Source: CAZQEZ01 sp964592475 (GTDB lineage Bacteria > Bacteroidota > Bacteroidia > Cytophagales > Cyclobacteriaceae). From it: a stretch of 8,864 nucleotides of DNA. The stretch lies in the NCBI GenBank assembly GCA_964592475.1, contig CAZQEZ010000161.1, positions 1 through 8,864 of the forward strand. The letters run 5' to 3'. Shown piece by piece: positions 5,981 through 8,864 of the stretch (the first letter of the stretch is position 1; each line of letters begins with the position of its first letter). The notes beneath the pieces were generated by a model. That model worked only from the letters and a program-made list of their open reading frames with translations, was not told the DNA's origin and did no database searches. Both the position numbers and the translations under genes were made by a program.

Positions 5981-8221
5981 TTATTCAATTAACAATTTAA
6001 ACTTACTATTAATATTAGAACCTGATATCTGTAATATATATAAACCTTTTTTCATTCCTTGTAATGGAATTTCTACAGTATTATTGTAATAAACCACATC
6101 ATTGCTTTCAAATATATTTAACAATTTATCTATGGAAGAATAAATTTTAAATGTTTGAATACTTTTTGTTGCAACTAAATCTCCAGATAAGTTAACAAAT
6201 TTTCTATCAGTAGGATTTGGATATAGTATTAAGTCATCGTTATTATTTTTTTCAAAACTTAAAGAAGTTATGGTTTTAGTTACAATTAATATTGGCGTAT
6301 AGCCTGAAACAGCTTGGGAATTAAAATTAGCAGCTCTATAATAAATAATTTCGGTATCTTCAGGAATATTTTCATCAGTATACATATTTGCATTTTTAGG
6401 CAGTTCAGCTATTATCGTGAAATTTTCTCCATTAATGCTTCTTTCTATTTTTACTCCTGTCTCATTAATAGCCGGATTCTGCCATCTGAAAGAAATTGAT
6501 TTGTCATTTTGTCCTGCAAGTCTGAAAAACTGTAAAGAATCTACTGAAAAATCTGGAATCAGCTGAAAATTATCTAAATACAAATTATTGCCATTCCTAT
6601 TAATATTTCTTATTACAGGTCTAACCACATTAACTGATGACAATAGATCTTCTTTATTAATTTCAACCGACAAAGTTTTCCATTCATTCGGTTGAGGTAC
6701 AAAAGACTGGTTAGTAGCCGGTGAGGTTTTGAGTTGATCTCCTCCTAATTTTAGCATTTGTTTAAAATCATCATCACAATTAACTTTATATCCTACTGCT
6801 AAAGAATCATAAGTGGGAAAAATACCACCAGTAACATTACCAGCCCTGTAAGTATAAGCATATTCAAACTCAAATCGAAAAGATTTTACTTCCTCAAAGT
6901 TATAATTACTTAATTCAACATCATCTACTGCTGGTAAAACCTGGGGTTCATATGAAAAATTTTGAAGTGACAGTGAGCCTCCAGTGTCATCAGCAGAAGC
7001 ATCAGTTATTACAAAAGATTCTAATTGATCATAGTTTATTATTCTCCAATTTACCGGTAATGTAAGATCATTTACTTTATTAAAAATGGTATCCTGTTGA
7101 ACTTTCTCATATAAATCGTTAACGATCAGATAACCTTTTCTAAAAGTCTCTTTTTCTTCCCCATTGTTATTTTTAACTATCAGTCTCACATCATAATCAC
7201 CAGAACTCTGAAAGGTTATTTGAGGGTTTTCAATAGAGGATGTAATTACTTCTCCATTGCCATTTGAAAATTCCCATTCTCTGTCTGTAGAACCTGCAGA
7301 TTCATCGAAAAAATTTACTTTGAGTGGTGCACAACCTGATCTGATATCAGAGGAAAATCTGGCATTAAAGTTTGGAAATATGACGTTTAGATTTGATCTG
7401 GCAAAATCAAGTGCATCTCTCATACGACCAAGTTGTCCGTTAGTAAACAAATTTCTGCAATTTCGAGGAGCATAAGACATGATATTTCTCACATTTGGCT
7501 TAAATTGATCACCGTTGGCATCAGTTACATTGCCGGTGTAAGTACAACCCGATACACGTCCTGACAAATTCGGATCTGCTTCAGTATCGCATAAATTATC
7601 ACCCAAAATATCGCAATTTATCCTTTGAACTAGTTCATCCGTAGTACCAGTGTTTGTTTTCCCATGTGTATGAAAAAGGTCAAAGTAATGACCAATCTCA
7701 TGAGCAGTTGTACTGAATTCTGAATCTGCACATCCTAAAGCAACAAATAATCTATCGGGACTTGGTGGAAAATAAGCATAACCGCAAACATTAGAAGATC
7801 CGCTCCGCACTGTACCTGGAATATAAATATTTATTACATTAGGCACGTCTCTGCTAGAAGCCAACGCCGCTTCTTCTGAGCTATCAAAATTGAACCATTG
7901 GTCATTATCAATAAAATTTGTAGGCCTGGGCTGAAAAAAGCTAATGCCGGCACCCTGATAAACCAAATTAACCTCGGTTATTAAACTAGCTATTCTATTG
8001 GGGTCTAATCCACCTGTTCCATCTGAGCGCCTGAGTATATGAAATTGTAGCGGTACACTTACCGGAGAATTCATTCTTCTCGATGATTTGACCGCTAATG
8101 AATGAATTGAATCCATGTAAATTAACTGTTCAGGTGTAGCTTCTGTGGCACAATAGTGCTCTTGCGCTACTGATGTAATAGAATACCCACATATTAAAAT
8201 CAATAAACAAAACCTCCACAT
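5981..8221 (-). CDS. Secreted pappalysin-like zinc metalloprotease (M43) with PKD and T9SS sorting domains
   Basis: A 746-residue exported metallopeptidase of the metzincin clan. Residues 1-20 are a signal peptide (cleavage likely after SVAQ). After a propeptide-like stretch, the catalytic domain covers about 55-275: the zinc motif HEIGHYFDLFH is at 174-184, with ligands H174, H178 and H184 and catalytic E175, and the Met-turn NIMSY has M248. The segment with C203, C211 and C226 (GDNLCDTEADPNLSG) matches the M43 cysteine-rich insert. The usual metzincin Gly after the second His is Asp181. Next come a PKD domain (about 284-368), a MAM/jelly-roll-like sandwich (370-555, ending LYLDNFQLIP), an FN3-like domain (558-648) and a type A sorting domain (663-746, LILYPNP, KGLYILQI). 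The family cleaves proteins such as extracellular matrix, gelatin or casein; the substrate here is unknown. It is first in an operon with the 225-residue protein. The start is set by the signal peptide; no clear ribosome site or TAnnTTTG promoter is visible in the 94-base gap upstream. Confidence 0.95.
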   Translation of the reverse strand: MWRFCLLILICGYSITSVAQEHYCATEATPEQLIYMDSIHSLAVKSSRRMNSPVSVPLQFHILRRSDGTGGLDPNRIASLITEVNLVYQGAGISFFQPRPTNFIDNDQWFNFDSSEEAALASSRDVPNVINIYIPGTVRSGSSNVCGYAYFPPSPDRLFVALGCADSEFSTTAHEIGHYFDLFHTHGKTNTGTTDELVQRINCDILGDNLCDTEADPNLSGRVSGCTYTGNVTDANGDQFKPNVRNIMSYAPRNCRNLFTNGQLGRMRDALDFARSNLNVIFPNFNARFSSDIRSGCAPLKVNFFDESAGSTDREWEFSNGNGEVITSSIENPQITFQSSGDYDVRLIVKNNNGEEKETFRKGYLIVNDLYEKVQQDTIFNKVNDLTLPVNWRIINYDQLESFVITDASADDTGGSLSLQNFSYEPQVLPAVDDVELSNYNFEEVKSFRFEFEYAYTYRAGNVTGGIFPTYDSLAVGYKVNCDDDFKQMLKLGGDQLKTSPATNQSFVPQPNEWKTLSVEINKEDLLSSVNVVRPVIRNINRNGNNLYLDNFQLIPDFSVDSLQFFRLAGQNDKSISFRWQNPAINETGVKIERSINGENFTIIAELPKNANMYTDENIPEDTEIIYYRAANFNSQAVSGYTPILIVTKTITSLSFEKNNNDDLILYPNPTDRKFVNLSGDLVATKSIQTFKIYSSIDKLLNIFESNDVVYYNNTVEIPLQGMKKGLYILQISGSNINSKFKLLIE

Positions 8222-8250
8222 ATACTATGATTTTAAAAATATCAACTAAA

Positions 8251-8289
8251 CAAAAACCGGATTAAGCAACTAAATGTTTCTTAATCCGG
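8251..8289 (-). terminator. Intrinsic terminator of the FAS1 gene
   Basis: A perfect 10-bp stem, CCGGATTAAG (8257-8266) with CTTAATCCGG (8280-8289), closes a 13-base loop in which AAC (8268-8270) can pair further with GTT (8276-8278). On the minus strand the stem is followed by TTTTTGTTT (complement of 8248-8256). It starts about 27 bases after the FAS1 stop codon. The plus-strand side is followed by an A-run instead of T, so it works in the minus direction only. It separates the FAS1 gene from the protease operon. Confidence 0.88.
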
Positions 8290-8315
8290 CTAAAAAATTA
8301 AATAATATAAATTAA

Positions 8316-8864
8316 TTATTGTAAAATAATATCATTAATTACATGAATGATACCATTGTTTGCCAATACATCTATATTAGATGAAAACCCAATTGTTTTT
8401 ATGTCACCTTCATCATTAATTATAATACCAAAGGCTGACTCACCAGCTGCATTTAAAGTACCAATTGACACAGGTTCACCATTTCTATCGGTAAATTCAA
8501 CCCCATCAGCCAATGCATTAGAGAAAAATAATGTCGTAATTATATGACTATTCACAATTTCTTCCAATACATCTATGTCTGCATCTTCTAAATTAGCAGG
8601 ATCAGCAGTGATGCCAGCCTCATCATAAGCAGCAGCAAAATCATCATTAGCCACATATAAATAAGTCACATTAGACAAGCTATCCAATTCTAAAAACTCT
8701 AAAGCTGCTTTAAATAAGCTCAATGAGTCTACGCCATCTACTATAGTTGCTGCATCTACATCAGGAAGAGGTGTGAATGGACTCAGAAAGTTTGTAACTA
8801 AACCATTATAGGCGTCATAATTTTGTATAATCGGATTTCCGGATGTAAAACGCTGAATACCAGA
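8316..8864 (-). CDS. Fasciclin (FAS1) domain protein, 3' part only
   Basis: The reading frame is open up to the right edge of the window, giving 182 visible C-terminal residues; the true start and any signal peptide lie outside. A TTG at 8721-8723 could be taken as a start, but the frame continues upstream with sensible protein sequence (NYDAYNGLVTNFLSPF, then TIVDGVDSLSLFKAALEF), so it is not one. One FAS1 domain covers visible residues of about 39-182, with an H1-like motif (TYLYVANDDF, 67-76), an H2-like motif (LEEIVNSHII, 100-109) and the hallmark end NGIIHVINDIIL (170-181). The protein ends right after the domain and has no T9SS tail. FAS1 domains mediate adhesion or glycan contacts at cell surfaces; in Bacteroidota they are often lipoproteins with one or more copies. 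Residues 1-38 as visible are not a recognisable FAS1 repeat. It has its own terminator, so it is probably not in the protease operon. Confidence 0.88.
   Translation of the reverse strand, partial: SGIQRFTSGNPIIQNYDAYNGLVTNFLSPFTPLPDVDAATIVDGVDSLSLFKAALEFLELDSLSNVTYLYVANDDFAAAYDEAGITADPANLEDADIDVLEEIVNSHIITTLFFSNALADGVEFTDRNGEPVSIGTLNAAGESAFGIIINDEGDIKTIGFSSNIDVLANNGIIHVINDIILQ

Noticed and set aside
5746..6000. Plus-strand frame of 84 codons across the junction of the 225-residue gene and the protease gene
   Set aside because: It is antisense to two supported genes and to the signal peptide region. The translation has no family features. The antisense frames at 6314-6499, 7257-7475 and 8347-8547 were rejected for the same reason.
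8721..8723. TTG as start codon of the FAS1 gene
   Set aside because: The frame remains open to the window edge with plausible protein sequence upstream, and a start here would cut into the first helix of the FAS1 domain.

Overview
The window looks like chromosomal DNA from a member of the Bacteroidota, probably a gliding or marine Cytophagales-type bacterium. Reasons: the DNA is AT-rich; two very large secreted proteins end in a type IX secretion system (T9SS) C-terminal sorting domain with a YPNP motif; start codons have AT-rich leaders with no clear Shine-Dalgarno sequence; and the domain set (Asp-box propeller, M43 metalloprotease, PKD, fasciclin) is typical of that phylum. The genus cannot be fixed from sequence reading alone. 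All four genes lie on the minus strand, so transcription runs from high to low coordinates.

Layout in transcription order. (1) 8316 to the right edge: the 3' part of a fasciclin (FAS1) domain protein gene, cut by the window end and followed by a clear intrinsic terminator at 8257-8289. (2) 5981-8221: a 746-residue secreted pappalysin-like (M43) zinc metalloprotease with PKD, beta-sandwich, FN3-like and T9SS sorting domains. (3) 5286-5963: a 225-residue exported protein of unknown function, starting 17 bases after the protease stop and so very probably in the same operon; a strong terminator at 5224-5264 closes this operon. (4) About 650 bases of AT-rich non-coding DNA with a 9-bp tandem repeat, several inverted repeats and a repeated CTCAGGT motif. 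(5) 475-4569: a 1364-residue Asp-box (BNR/sortilin-like) beta-propeller surface protein with a T9SS sorting domain. (6) 1-474: non-coding DNA with a REP-like hairpin and a CACAGAG repeat.

Together the genes encode an outward-facing set of proteins: two T9SS cargoes (protease and propeller), a small envelope protein coupled to the protease, and a probable FAS1 surface adhesin. No phage, IS, tRNA, rRNA or CRISPR feature was found. I see no clearly new defence or mobile system. The points most worth a second look are a roughly 215-residue non-propeller insert in the middle of the propeller protein, an 8-G run early in its coding sequence that could allow phase variation, an Asp in place of the usual Gly in the protease zinc motif, and the uncharacterised partner of the protease.
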